Shown: positions 1 to 12,765 of the stretch, one piece after another | How the letters are laid out: the number at the start of each line of letters is the position of its first letter | Numbering within the stretch: the first letter of the stretch is position 1 | NCBI GenBank assembly: GCA_033439795.1 | Contig: JAUTDP010000004.1 | Span: forward strand, 3,782,001 to 3,846,000 | Length of the DNA stretch: 64,000 bases | Source: Sordaria brevicollis | Lineage: Eukaryota > Ascomycota > Sordariomycetes > Sordariales > Sordariaceae | Direction of reading: 5' to 3' | Made by a program: the position numbers and the translations under genes | The notes under the pieces: generated by a model | What the model saw: only the letters and a program-made list of their open reading frames with translations | What the model was told of the DNA's origin: nothing | Databases searched by the model: none

Positions 1-1500
1 ATTTTAATTCTAATCGGTAAATACGCGAACTTCGGCCTAAATAAATTAAATATATTCGGCGTATTATTTATTAATATAATAATATTATTCTTATTACTAT
101 AATTAATTTTAATAAAAGTATTATATTCTAAATTATATTTATTATCCTTCTTACTAAAATTATACTTTAAATTATCCCTCTTAATTATTTTAAATAAGAG
201 TAACGGGATATTATTATTAAATATCCTAATACTAATCCTCTTTTAATAGACTAAAATCTCTATAAAATAAATATTTTATCTATTCGAAATTTAAATTATT
301 TATTAATTAATTTAAAACGATATATTTTAAAATAATATACATTTAAGCGAATTTATTTATATCCTCTTTAAACCCGAATAAATATTATATTATCGGTTTT
401 TTAAATTCCTCCGCGAATATAAATTTGCATTTAAAATTATATTTATTACTATTAACGAACTTTATACGGTTTATTAATAATATAAATTTTATTTATACTT
501 TTCCGATCTTTTTTAATTACGGTAAATTCTATCCCTTTTTATTCTTTAGTTCGGATATATAATAATATTAATTAAAATATCCGAAATATATATTCGAAAG
601 TACGTAAACTTTTATTTATTCGGATAATTTATAATATCCCTCTAAATTATTAGAGTATTTATCGATTATCCCGAAATTACGTTTATTTTTAATTCTATCC
701 TTAAGAACGAAATATAAAATTTCGAACGGCTAAAATTCCTCCTCATTCTTATATTTAAAAATATATTAAAAATTATTATTTATATTAATAATAAGGATTT
801 TATTAATAAAATAAGGAAGTATTTAATCGAAGTATTTATTAAACGTAATCTACGAAATTAAATAAATACGCCCCTAATTATTTAAATCTATTATTTATAT
901 ATCCGTTTACTTAATTAAAATCGTTTTTACTAATAATTTATTATACTAAATTCGTAATACCGGATCGTTATATTTATAATAATATTAAGAATAAGTATAA
1001 ATATATTTAACGTATAACGTATCGTATAATATAATTAAATTAAATTAAAAAATATCGCGGATTTATAATAGCGTTTCGGGTATACTATACGTATTCTTAA
1101 TAATATTTATAGTATTATATATTTTTTACTCCCTATTAGTATTTTAATTAATTCGGGACCGATTTCGCCCTATTATTTATACCCGCCCTATAATACGCCG
1201 AATTATTTTATATATACGAATTTAATTCGTCGTTTATATTAAACGACTTATTTAATTTTATATAATCCTAACCTTTAAACCGGATTCTAATTTCGTATTC
1301 GGTCGAAGATTTAATTTTTGGTATTTTTTTAATTTCGGGTCTCTATTTACGAAAGTAAATAAAATCGGAACGGGAGTAACGGGTTAAATTAATTAAAGAA
1401 GCCTTCGATATATATATTATTATTAACGCCCTTTATTTCCGCGAAGCTTTATTTAAAATTATATAATATAATATTAATTATTAAAAATACCCCCGTAGCG
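1..1500 (-). pseudogene. RIP-decayed coding relic, unknown family (runs off left edge)
   Basis: Reading the minus strand from about 1,500 toward 1 gives long stretches in which nearly every stop is TAA or TAG at a position where Gln (CAA/CAG) would be plausible. One frame can be followed from about 1,110 down through 560 and on to the left edge. A second, shifted stretch at about 1,120-1,400 may be an upstream exon or reflect a frameshift. Seen: a Lys/Asn/Ile/Tyr-rich translation, as expected after G-to-A and C-to-T drift. I do not recognise the family; a transposon protein is an inference from its location in RIP-mutated repeat DNA. Confidence 0.45.
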
Positions 1501-2269
1501 AATATTATAATATATATAATTATTTCCTCGGTCGAACGGAAGAATTACTATAAAGATTAAAAAAAAAATTCGGTATTCCTTCGTTTATAAATAAAGTGGG
1601 TATATTCTTTATTTATATATAAGGTTTTTTCGAATTATATATTTCGTTTACGTTTATAATTCTTAATATCGAATTTTAATTTCCCTATTTAATTATTATT
1701 TAACCCGAAATATATTAATAAATTATACGCTTTATAATTAATAACGTAATAGAATTTATACGTATTATCGCCGAATTAATAATTAATATATTAATATTAT
1801 AAAATTAAAAGTATTTTTAAATATATAATTCTAATCTTATCGCTAAATATATTAAAATACGTATAATTATCGTAGTAAATAATATTAAGCGTAAAATAAT
1901 ATTTATTATTAATATTATAAATAGCGGAAACGCCATTTCTTATATAAATATAAGTAAAAATTATATAAGAACGATTTTATATATTAATACGTCGCTAATT
2001 TTTAATTTATTATTATTAATAACGTACCCTATTCGTATAATTAGGCAGCCGAAGCGTAAATAGAAATAGGATAAAAATATTTATACTATATATATATTAT
2101 TTTATATTTATTTATTATATTAAATTTTATCGGTTCCTTAAATCGTTTAAATTCTATATTAAATAAATATTTTAGCGATTTACTAATTAAATTTAACTAT
2201 TCCCCTATATTATCCTATATTAATATAATTTACTATACTTATTTATTTAATACGTATATAATTTCCTAC

Positions 2270-3430
2270 TTTTATTTTTACAAGAGTGAATTAGACCTTA
2301 TATCTTTTATTTATAATAATTAATTTTTTTAATAGAATTTAAAGCGACTTTTATTTTTATAAAAGTGAAAATCGGGCCGTTATTAACTACGTATATTAAA
2401 ATATAAATTTAATAGGAAAAATTTACCCTAAAAACCGCGCTAATTACTATAATCCGTATATAATTCTAATTTATACCCTTCTTCCCCTACGCTTTCTTCG
2501 AAATAATTTCCTTTCTTTCCCTATTATAATTTCCTACTATTCGTAATCGCTATAATTAATTAATATTACTCTTATATAAACGAAAGTTAATCGAAATTTA
2601 ACCGTTATAATTAATTAATATTATTCTTATATAAACGAAGGTAAATTAAAATTTCTATTTCTATAAAAGCGAAACCTACGATTTAATTTATTATTATATA
2701 ATAATAAAATTTATAATACTATTTAAGCGAAAGGCTAGGCCGAAGCCGCCGATTTAAATAATTGGGGAATTACTTAAAATTATAATTCCGAATTTAAACC
2801 CTAAATTGGAGTATATTAATAAGAAGGACGTTAATATTAATAAATTTTAACGCTTATATTACTTAAATATTATTTAATATAAAAATAAAGAATAGTAGAA
2901 CGCGAATAAAAAGTACGGTTAATTTATACTCTATAAGAATAATTACCCTATTAACGCTAATTATTATAATTTAGGAAAAATCCGCGTAGTTTTAAAATTA
3001 AAGGTATTATTAATAATATTATTTAATATCAATTTCAAATTTATTAAATACGACCCGGAGACTTTTTAAAGTATCGATAAATTTTCTATATTAACGGTAT
3101 AATTATATAAAATTACCGGCCTTAATTTAATATCGATATAAAATATTAAGGTAAGATATCCGAAAGATAAAACGGCTTTAATCCTCGGTTATAATTCTAC
3201 GAAAGATTTTTATTTCTATATAAATTATAATTATAAATTATTTATTCTTTATTATATCCCTAACTTCGCCCTTGTAAAAATAATCTATACCCTTAAATTT
3301 TATTTATATAAAAGTAAAATTAGTATATTAATTTTCGTTTTCGTAAAAATAATTATATAAAATCTACTTTTATATAAACGAAAATTAATACGTTAATTTT
3401 ACTCTCGTATAAATAAAATTTAAGAATAAA
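2270..3430. repeat. Cluster of short imperfect palindromes
   Basis: Several hairpin-like sites of about 20-26 bases occur here. The clearest is at 2,347-2,366: ACTTTTAT, a TTTT loop, then ATAAAAGT. Others lie near 2,276, 2,566, 2,622, 2,652, 3,298, 3,331, 3,364 and 3,396. The consensus is roughly TTYRCTTTYRT-loop-AYAAAAGYGAA, with C/T and G/A differences explained by RIP. Related clusters are at 4,870-4,960, 6,820-6,940, 8,149-8,426 and 12,637-12,765. Confidence 0.6.
2551..2645. repeat. Tandem duplication, 55-base unit carrying a palindrome
   Basis: The sequence beginning TATAATTAATTAATATTA at 2,551 recurs at 2,606. Each copy contains one member of the short palindrome family (CTTATATAAACGAA). 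The unit is 55 bases and the second copy is truncated or diverges after about 40 bases. Confidence 0.7.
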
Positions 3431-4149
3431 TTACCTTTACCCAACGGATATAAAAATTATAGTAGAATAATATTTAACTTTCTTAATAGTTAATTAATTC
3501 AGACCGTTCGGTTATATAAAATCGCCTTATTAACCCGAAAAAAATAAAAATAACCCTTAGGAAGGTAAAATTATATAATCCCTTTAAAATCTTTTTAAGA
3601 GGGTTATAATAACATTTATAAATAATTTGAATATTAGTTATATTATACGGGCTATCGTTAATATAAATATATCGATATTACCGCTATATATAATAATAAT
3701 CCGCCGTAGCGATTTTATAAATTTAAATATAAAAGATCCCGAATCCTTATATTAGGTTATAATCGATAAAATAGTAATTATAACGCTATTTATAGCGTTT
3801 AAACGCTATTTAATTAAATTAGAATATATTAATAGTATAAGGTTTTCGTTAATTAAAAACGGATTAGGTATTTATACCCGCGGCGGATATATAATCGACG
3901 ATTAGGCTAAAATTTTTTAAACGTTTTTATATTTTAATACCCGTTACGTTAAAATATATACGCTCGGTAACGAATATTAAAATATTAATAATATTATTTA
4001 TAGCCCATATATATTTAATATTACTTTTAATATAATATTTTATCCGAAAAATAAAGAAATATTCGAATATAATAAATAATATTAAAACGTATTTAAAATA
4101 AAGAGGGTTATACGCGAATATTCGAATAAATTTTAATTATTAGTATATT

Positions 4150-4857
4150 ATAACCTTATAGACGAGGAATTAAAGCGATTCGGGTATATAAATTAAATTT
4201 TGCGTTAAATATATATTTATTAATAATAAATAATTAAAATCGGCTTATAAATTATAGTACAATTTTATATTAGTAATTCGCTAAATAAAAACTCTACCGC
4301 TAAGTTAAGAGATTTCTTTAAAAAATATAAAGGAATTAATATAACCCCGGTATTCGATTAGTAAACTTTATTAATTTATTTTATTAATTTAAAAGAATCG
4401 TAGGAACTTACGAAAAAAACGCGACCTTTCGATATCGAAAATATTAAGAAATTTCTACTCTTTTATAATTATAGTTACATCGCGACTAAAGAATATTTTA
4501 CAGTAGTAAGCGATATAATAGAATAGTTTATTTAATTTTCAATAAAGGATATAAAGGACGGCGGGTAATTATAAAATAATATCGCCAATTAAATTAAATA
4601 GAATATCGAAGCCGGGTAAACTATTAAAAATATTATTTAAAAAAGGTACCCGCTATATAAAAAATATATAAACGTTACCTTTATTTTTTTAAATAGTAAG
4701 GTATTAAATTAATTTATTTCGGACTATAATTATATAAAGGAGGATAACCCTCCTTTATTATATAATATAGTAGAATTTAAAAAGAAATATAAATAGGCTA
4801 ATTAGGAAATCCCTAATAATTTCAATTAGGATTTACTTTTTTATTAAATTATTAATA
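4150..4857 (+). pseudogene. RIP-decayed coding relic, unknown family
   Basis: One plus-strand frame reads almost continuously from about 4,150 to 4,857. Its interruptions are TAA/TAG codons of the kind produced from CAA, CAG or TGG. The translation contains charged, protein-like segments such as KLRDFFKKYKGINITPVFD and, later, ISDYNYIKEDNPPLLYNIV. It ends just before a palindrome cluster at 4,870-4,960. The family is not recognised. With the relics at 5.04-5.95 and 7.39-8.37 kb on the same strand it could belong to one multi-gene element. Confidence 0.5.
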
Positions 4858-4869
4858 CGTATTTCTATT

Positions 4870-4960
4870 TTATTTTTATTTTTATAAGAGCGAAATTTCC
4901 TCGTTGCGTTAATTTTCGTAAAAGTAAAAATTACGACCAAATTTAATTTATATAGAAGCG
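4870..4960. repeat. Palindrome cluster between two relic frames
   Basis: Three sites of the short palindrome family lie here: around 4,872-4,896 (TTTTATTTTTATAAGAGCGAAA), 4,910-4,931 (AATTTTCGTAAAAGTAAAAA) and 4,946-4,963. They fall in the gap between the decayed frames ending near 4,857 and starting near 5,040. Confidence 0.55.
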
Positions 4961-5039
4961 AAGCCGGGCTTAATTAACTTTTTTTTAAACGTATATATTA
5001 TTAATTATATATTATACTCTCTTCTTCGAAGCGTTTTCT

Positions 5040-5950
5040 TTACGAATGAGGTTAGTATTAGTAAAACGCTCACTTATAGAATTATTATCTTAATAAAATT
5101 CTATCGAATTTATAGAATTAAATAAGCAGGTTAATTTTTCGAAGTTTATCCGTATATTATTATTATATTACCCGGTTTAATTATATAAATTTTTAATAAA
5201 TTATATAATATATTTAGCGAATTTAGTTTTTAGGTTTAATATAAATTTTTTAGGGATATTTCTTAAAACGACCCCCGTTAATACGTTATATTTACTTAAG
5301 AGGCTTTCAATAAGAAAATAATAAAATAGATAGAGAATTTAAATAAATTATTTACGGTAATTAATATTATAATCGCTTCGTATTCTATAATTTATATAAA
5401 ATAAATTAAAAAAGTAAAAATTAATATAGAATATAAATTTAAATTATTTATAATAAATAAATATATTTTTAAGGATAAAAATAAGGGTATAAATACCCCT
5501 TTTAAACGTAAGCCCCGCTTTAACTTTATAAATAACGACGATTTAAGGAATAAAACCGTCCTTTATAAAATCGAATTACGTATAACGATATAAAAAAACC
5601 CGATATTCGGTATTAAAATCGTTAACGAAATTTAATTTTTAAAGAATAGAAATACAATTATTTAGCGGGCAATTCGGCGTTTATTTAATTAAAAACGATT
5701 ATTTTATTCTATTATTCCTATATTAAACCGGATTGGCAATATTCGGGTATTTATTATTATAATTTAAAAAAAATCGGATTTGGGGAAATATTTTAAATTA
5801 TTATTTAGCCCTAACCGCGACCCGGTATTAATATTCGTCTAAAATTTTATAATATCCTATAAGAAAAATTACCCTAATTATATTATAAATAATAATACAC
5901 TTAATTTTATTAGAGAAAAATTAAAGGAAATTGAATAAAATTAAGGATAT
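5040..5950 (+). pseudogene. RIP-decayed coding relic, unknown family
   Basis: A single plus-strand frame can be followed for roughly 300 codons, with stops mostly at would-be Gln codons. Segments that look protein-like include DKNKGINTPFKRKPRFNF near 5,470-5,530 and KLLFSPNRDPVLIF near 5,795-5,845. The frame is less clear beyond 5,950 but may continue toward 6,770. No family is recognised. Codon drift (Ile, Asn and Lys excess) fits RIP of a once GC-richer gene. Confidence 0.5.
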
Positions 5951-6819
5951 CGTTAATAAGTACTATATTCTAACCTCTAGGATAATATTAATAACGAGGG
6001 TAAAACGGTTAATATATATACGATTACTATTTTAAATTATATATAAATTTTAATAATTAACAAGGGTATAAATACCCTTCTTACTCTTTTAAACGGGACG
6101 ATTATATTCTTATCCTCCGAAATTCTATTTATATAAATCCGTTAAATATATTTAGGGTATAAATAACGGAAAGTAAAATTCGTAAAAATAATTAACGACT
6201 TCCTTCGGAATATATTTATAAACTTACCGGATTATAAAGTAAAAACGACGTTTATTATTAAAGAAAATAAAAAATAAATTGCATTTAACCTTAACGTTAT
6301 TCGCTTATTATAATTACTATTATACGACGTATACGTATATAAACTATTATTTTATAAAAATTTAATAATTATATAAACTTTAATATAAGCGGTTAACCTT
6401 ATTTATAAATTTATTAACGACCGAAGCTTCGAATATAATAGGAATAAAATTAATAACGAAAACGAATTTAGCGAAAATAATTAAGTATTTGGACCTTATT
6501 TATTAAAGGTTAAATTATTAACGTATTAAAATATTATTAAAGCGACGTAGAAATAAGGAAATAATCCTATAATTAGCGTTAAAGTCGTTAATATTTTAAT
6601 TAATTTCGATTATAATTAAAAATTATTATATATATTCGAAAATTTAATATATAATATTAACCTCTTCCCCCTAATCGATTGGATAAAGATAATATATTAA
6701 GTATTAACGGAATCTCCTTTATTCGTATAAATTATACAAAAATATATTAAAATATATATAAAACGTAGGAGAATTTGAATAATTATTAATATATTATAAA
6801 TATAAATATAAATTTATCC

Positions 6820-6940
6820 CTACTTTTACTCTTATAAAAGTGAAATTTATTACGAATATTTTATTCCTACCTTTATTCTTATAAAAATAAAGTTTATTAC
6901 GAATACCTCCCTCGGATTTTTTATTTTCGTAAAAATAAAA
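6820..6940. repeat. Palindrome cluster (three sites)
   Basis: Three consecutive imperfect palindromes: 6,822-6,841 (ACTTTTACTCTTATAAAAGT), 6,868-6,893 (CTTTATTCTTATAAAAATAAAG) and 6,917-6,940 (TTTTTATTTTCGTAAAAATAAAAA). They are about 45-50 bases apart and belong to the same family as the clusters at 2.3-3.4 and 8.1-8.4 kb. Confidence 0.6.
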
Positions 6941-7389
6941 ACTATTGAATCTTTATTAACGCTAATATTATAATAAAGTTATAACTATTATCCTCCGTAA
7001 GGTCGGCCTAAATATTGTAATAATTTATTCGGACTAAATACCGATCTAGCGTATAATAATTATTAATTAATAAAATAATTGCAATTCGGATATTAACGTC
7101 CTAATTTTTAATTCGAACGTTTATATAATTAACTTAAATTTATATTATATATATAATATAAATATCGGCTTTAATTATATCTAGAACCAAAATATAATAT
7201 TCTAATATATAGGGCGTTTATATTATATTAATTAGAAGTTTTAAATCGAATAATATTTACCGATTATTAAAATTATTATTTCGGATTAAATAGAAGAAAG
7301 AACGTTATATAAAATAAATTATATTTACCCTTCGTAAAGTTTACGCCCGTAAATAAATTAATATTCTACGTAATAAATTTACGAATTAG

Positions 7390-8370
7390 TAATAAACTTT
7401 AATTTAAAAAAGTAGTTCCCCGCTAAAATAAAAGATAATATTAAGATTATTATTAATTATAAAGCTATAAAATATATTTTATTATATAATTTCAATCGAT
7501 TCTTATAAATAATAAATCCTCCTAAGAAAATTACCAATTTTTATTCTACCTATACAATATTTATCGGTAATTATTATTCGATAATTGTAAAAGCTCTTAT
7601 ATATCGAATTAAAGCTAAGATATTTATTAATTAGGATCTTTTTAACGATATAATAATTTTAACCGGTCCGTGGATTATTAATTTATATATAAGAAAGGAT
7701 AATTTAATACGCCGACTTATCCTTAATAAAATAATTTAATTTATTTATAATATTTTGGAGGATATTTCCTCTATTTAAAATAGAATATTTTTTATCGAAC
7801 GCTTCGTTATTTACTCTATTAGAAATTCAAAAACCGAGGAAATAAAGCGTATTAAACAGGCGAATAAATTAACCCACATTTATAATTAATTTATTAATAT
7901 ATTAATAAAAGGGCGTAAAATTAAAGTTAAAACGTTAGAGGAGGCGCTAAAGGACGCTATAAATTAATGCGGACCGAAGGGAGGATTTACCCTATATACC
8001 CGCAAAAAGAAACGTAAATATAAAAGTAAAGTATATATATATTCGTCCGAATTTAAAATAAATACCCCGTTTAAAGGCCGTATTCGGAAGCGATTTAAAA
8101 TAGATATAAATAATAGAAATATTATTAAATAAATTAAACGGGTTCTTTTAATTTCATTTTTACAAAAGTAAATATTTATTTATTTTATTTACTTTTATAA
8201 AAATAAAATCCATTAAATAAATATTAATAATTTAAATAATAACGTAAACGATACTACTATACCCCTACGTATCCCTATTTATAAAGATACCCTCCTATAA
8301 GCCCTAAAATATCCCGATATTAATATTATTATAAATACGTTTATTAACGGCGTTATTAAGTAAATTGAAT
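7390..8370 (+). pseudogene. RIP-decayed coding relic with basic C-terminal region
   Basis: This is the best preserved of the plus-strand relics. From about 7,390 to 8,130 one frame has only a handful of stops, each explicable as a mutated Gln codon. The C-terminal part is strongly basic (RKKKRKYKSK near 8,000-8,030, then GRIRKRFK near 8,080). Palindromes interrupt it at 8,149-8,209, and a matching frame appears to resume at about 8,250-8,370. I do not recognise the family. A nucleic-acid-binding protein of a mobile element is plausible from the basic tail, but this is inference. Confidence 0.5.
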
Positions 8371-8426
8371 TCTATTAACTTTATTTCCGTAGAAGTGAAA
8401 ATTTCCTACTTTCGTAAAAGCGAAGG
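8149..8426. repeat. Palindrome cluster (four sites)
   Basis: Sites near 8,149-8,172, 8,182-8,209 (ATTTTATTTACTTTTATAAA and its complement-like right arm), 8,378-8,402 and 8,405-8,426 (ACTTTCGTAAAAGCGAAGG). The last retains CG where others have TA or CA, which hints at the pre-RIP consensus. Confidence 0.6.
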
Positions 8427-8592
8427 TCGTTAAATTATTATTAATATTTTAAATAATAATACGAATAATACTCTAATTAATCTTAATTCCTATATAGCCG
8501 ATATATTCGAATTATTTAGCGAGGGAATTAAAAGGGACGGCAATTCTATAGCCGTAGGATTATTAATTAATATAATATTTAATATTAAGGAC

Positions 8593-8825
8593 GTTACTAC
8601 TAGTAATAAACTAACCAAGACGATTAACTAACCTATTTATAAGCCTAATAACGAAGGCGGTAATATTCAAATACTAAATATTATTATTAGCGATAAACCG
8701 GCCAAAACGATTAATTAGTATAAGCCTAATAATAAGGGCGGCGATATTCAAATATTAAACGTTACTATTAACGATAAACCGGTTAAAACGATTAATTAAC
8801 CTATTTATAAGCCTAATAACGAAGT
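8593..8825 (+). repeat. Tandem repeat, about 2.7 units of 81-87 bases
   Basis: Units begin at 8,593, 8,680 and 8,761 and are 87, 81 and at least 65 bases long. Unit lengths are multiples of three, so the array can encode a 27-29 residue protein repeat. In the plus frame each unit reads approximately DKPAKTIN-stop-PIYKPNN, where the stop would be a mutated Gln. The units differ mainly by C/T and G/A changes. The middle unit lacks six bases. It was probably part of a repetitive protein of the decayed element. Confidence 0.7.
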
Positions 8826-10270
8826 CGAATTTCGAACTATAAACGAATATATTAAATAAAACGACGATATTAGTAAACCGCCTTCTCTTAAAAATACTCT
8901 TAACTTCGTTTCCCAATTCCCGCCCCGGGAAACGTAAAATAGCAGAACCGGTCCTATACCGGACAATATAACCGCTTAATCAATTTAATATTCGCTAATT
9001 TTCAATAAAATTAATTATAATAATTTTACTAAAACCGCTTAGCGTTTTTATATAATAATATAATATTTAAAGGAAAAGTAATTAAATAATAAAAGTTCGA
9101 TATAGGACGTTCGCGTAACCGGCTAGGAAGGGGTATTCGATACCGCCGCATACTTTAAAATATATATAAATGCTTAACGCTAATTCGTTTTTACGCGTAT
9201 TATTAATATAGTAAATAACGGCCTAAAATTCTATATATAATTAAAGGAGTATATTTAAACTTTAGGCTATAAATACGCCGATATAATATATAAATAAAAC
9301 GGGGAAAATGCGAATAATATACCCTATTATTATATTAAAATTATACTAATATTTAATAAACGTTTCGCGGTAATTCGATTATATTACCTTTAAATTACGG
9401 TTATAGGAAGGCGCGTCGTATAAATAAAATTCGTATAACGTATAATTTTTTTACTTCGTTTTATTAATTATTTTAAATAAAATAACCTATAGTAAATAAA
9501 TAATAAGGGATTTCCTAATATTTTAGTAAAAAATTTATAAATTAAAGTTAATAAGCGAACGATAGGTTATAAATATTTTTAATAATTATTATTATAATTA
9601 ATAAATATTTAATTTACTATATATTAATTAATTTTTAATTATAAATTTTATCGGTTATTATAAATATATTATTCGGCGAATTAATTACTATTCCGCTATT
9701 CGTTTTAATATTCCATTTATCCGGGTATATTAATATATTTAATTCGTTCGCTTAATAATTAAATTCTTATTCGAAATATTAATTAACCTATAGTAAATAT
9801 TGGACTAGGAATTATATAAATGCGATTAAATAGATTACTTTTCGGGGGATACGCTATATTCCGATTAATAACTAATTATAAAATAATTAAAGCAGTAAAA
9901 CGGACGAATTCTATTCGGTAAATTTAGCGCCGGTATTATAGATTAATAATTAGGTATCGGATATATTCTAATTTAATATATTTACGCACTTACGTAGAAT
10001 TTCCATTTAATATCTATTTCCGGCGCCCTATATAGCGTTTTATATAAATATTATTATTTCGATAAGGAAAATCCCTAATATATAATTCACTATTAAACTA
10101 ATATAAAAAATATATTTTAAAAGGATAATTAATAACGTTAAAATATATAATAAAGTTTATAAATTATATAATCTAACGGAAAATTCAAGAAATTAAACGA
10201 AATCGCTTCGCCTCCGATTTTATTTCCTAAAACCTCCCTCTTTTTTAATTCTAATTTATTCCCTATATTC

Positions 10271-10645
10271 TTTACCTATTATTACTTTTTACGCTTCTAA
10301 ATACAATTTACAATTACTAATTATTATTATATTTTTTTATATTTAATTATTAAAATATTTTATTTAACCTTTTATATATTATATTAATAAATATTTTTAA
10401 TCCTTATAATATATTATAAACGGCCTTTAGGTCTTTAATTCATTATTTATTTCGCGGGTAGGTTTCGTTTTCTACCTTCTATTATTTACGCTTTTAAATA
10501 TAACCTACGGATATTAATTTATTACTTCGTATTATTATTTAATTATTAAAATACTTTATTTAACCTTTTACTAATTACGTTACGGATATTTCGGTATTTT
10601 TAACATATTACGAACGACCTTTAAACTTTTAATTTATTATTTATA
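10271..10645. repeat. Diverged direct duplication, about 175-180 bases per copy
   Basis: Copy 1 (10,271-10,450) and copy 2 (10,471-10,645) share ordered blocks: ACGCTTCTAAATA/ACGCTTTTAAATA, TTTAATTATTAAAATAYTTT with TTTAACCTTTT, and CGGCCTTTAGGTCTTTAAT versus CGACCTTTAAACTTTTAAT, each ending ATTTAT. Many differences are C/T or G/A. Function unknown. Confidence 0.6.
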
Positions 10646-12636
10646 TTATAAATAGGCCTATAAAGCGGAATAATAGGTACGTTATTATAAAGGATATTTC
10701 TAAGGATAGTAATACAAATACTATTATCTTTAATATATAAATATCCTATTATTTACATTTAATAAATTCGTTTAATTTATACTTCTAATAATTAAACGAT
10801 TTTAATAATTATTAATCTTATAAGGATATTAAATCTAATAAAGGTTGGAATTTAATTTATAAAGATATTAAATTTAATAATCGGGATAGTAAATTAGAGG
10901 TATACTTTATTACTTAACGATTATTTAAAAAAAGGAAAATAGAAATAATATATAATAACAAATTACTTACGGGTAGTATTAGGATTCGAAATTTATATCC
11001 TTTTCCGAATTATAATATATTAATTATTAACGAAAAGCACTTTAAAAAGGGAAATAATTGGGTTAATAAAGTAAATAATATTTAATTCGTTTTAATAATT
11101 ATATTAACGCTTTAAAAATAAAAAGATTTATTCCCGCCTTTTAATAATTTAAATTATCTTCCTTTTTATTATAATATAAAAGGGGATTTACCCCCTAAAG
11201 TCTTTAACGTTTAAATTCTTATTAAATACGTATAAGTCGTTTACGAAATTCGCTTCCTACGGGTAAAACCCAACTCCGATAAAGAAGTTCTATATTATCC
11301 AATTTTAAAACCCTTCGATTTTTAAATATTAAAAACGTATAACTTTAATTAATTCTATTAATTTATTATCTTAATAATTTTATTTTTAATATTAAAATAA
11401 TTATAAAATTATTATTTATAATTATAAACCTATTTCGAAATTAAAGCGTTTAACTTCCTCTCCGTTAATATACCGTTTATATAACTAATAATAATTAAAT
11501 TACGCCCCGTTATTTAGGTTCTTCTATAAGAAAATTAAATAAAATACGTAATTAATTATACGCCGAATACTATATTATATATATCCAATTTTTTACTATA
11601 TAAAGCCTTTATCGCCTAATCCTCGTTTACTAAACGGGTAATATAATTTAAAATTAAAATTAATTATATAAATAGTAAAAAAGTAAAATAGAAGGAATTA
11701 ATAACCTAATTTAATAATTATTTAAAATACCCCGCTACGAAATTATTCGAAAAATTACCGCTTAAAAAGGTTATAATATAGGGTAAAAAGTAGTTATATT
11801 TTAAATAAATATTTCAAACCCCCCCCTTCAATTAAAAAAAGCGTATCTCGGTTTCTATTTCCGGTAATTTAATTCTATAAGAATTATAATATCCGTTAAA
11901 TTAATATAAAGGAAAAAGAAATAATATAGAGGTAATAAATATATTTCGCTTCTTATTTACCCCTTTACCCCAATTTATATTAAATAACGAAGAAAGTAAA
12001 TCTTCCCCTACAAATAAAATATTACGCGTATACTAATATTTATAATATAATACCTATATATTATAAGGATATATTATTAGAATCCGCTCGCGAAATATAA
12101 ATTTTAATTATATTAAATAATATTAATTAAAAAATTTATTATTTAAAAAATACGTAACGCAACGTATTAATTAATAATTAAAATAAATTAAAGCGCTAAT
12201 TTAAATATATAGAAGCTAAGATTAATACTATAAAAGCACCTATTTATTCTATTAATATATATTTCGAAGTATTATATTTAAGGATTAATAAAAATATCCT
12301 TATATATTACACGGAGGCGCCTTATAACGTAACGTACATTTTCGAAATTAAATTAAACGTAAAAATTCTTATTATATAAGCGGAAATTAAAACGGTCTTT
12401 AATTAATATATTAAACCGGGGGCGGAAATTTTAAAAAGGGGTAAAAAGATACTTAATTTTATAAATATAATATAAGATAATAATTAGAAAATTAAAAACG
12501 TATTTTCTACGTTTATTATAATATTTTACGTTTAACGATAAAAGGGTAATTAACGAATAACCTTCGCTTATATATAAATAGGAACCGCAATTAGACTTCG
12601 CTTTTAAGAAAATAGAAATTTAATATATTTACTTTA

Positions 12637-12765
12637 CTTATACGAAAGCGAAGCTTAGAATTCTAATATATTAATCTATTCTTATATAAATAATATATAT
12701 TTTATTTATACGAAAGCGAAACCTAGAATTCTAATATACATTTTACTCCTATATAAATAAAGCCT
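12637..12765. repeat. Palindrome cluster (four sites)
   Basis: Sites near 12,637-12,655 and 12,703-12,724 share TATACGAAAGCGAARCYTAG; those near 12,675-12,695 and 12,740-12,765 are more mutated (CTTATATAAATAA, CCTATATAAATAAAG). The two better sites are followed by the same AGAATTCTAATATA, so longer units are duplicated at about 66-base spacing. Confidence 0.6.

Noticed and set aside
2270..12765. Palindrome clusters as a CRISPR array
   Set aside because: Spacing is irregular, the repeats are imperfect and interspersed with coding relics, and the genome is eukaryotic.
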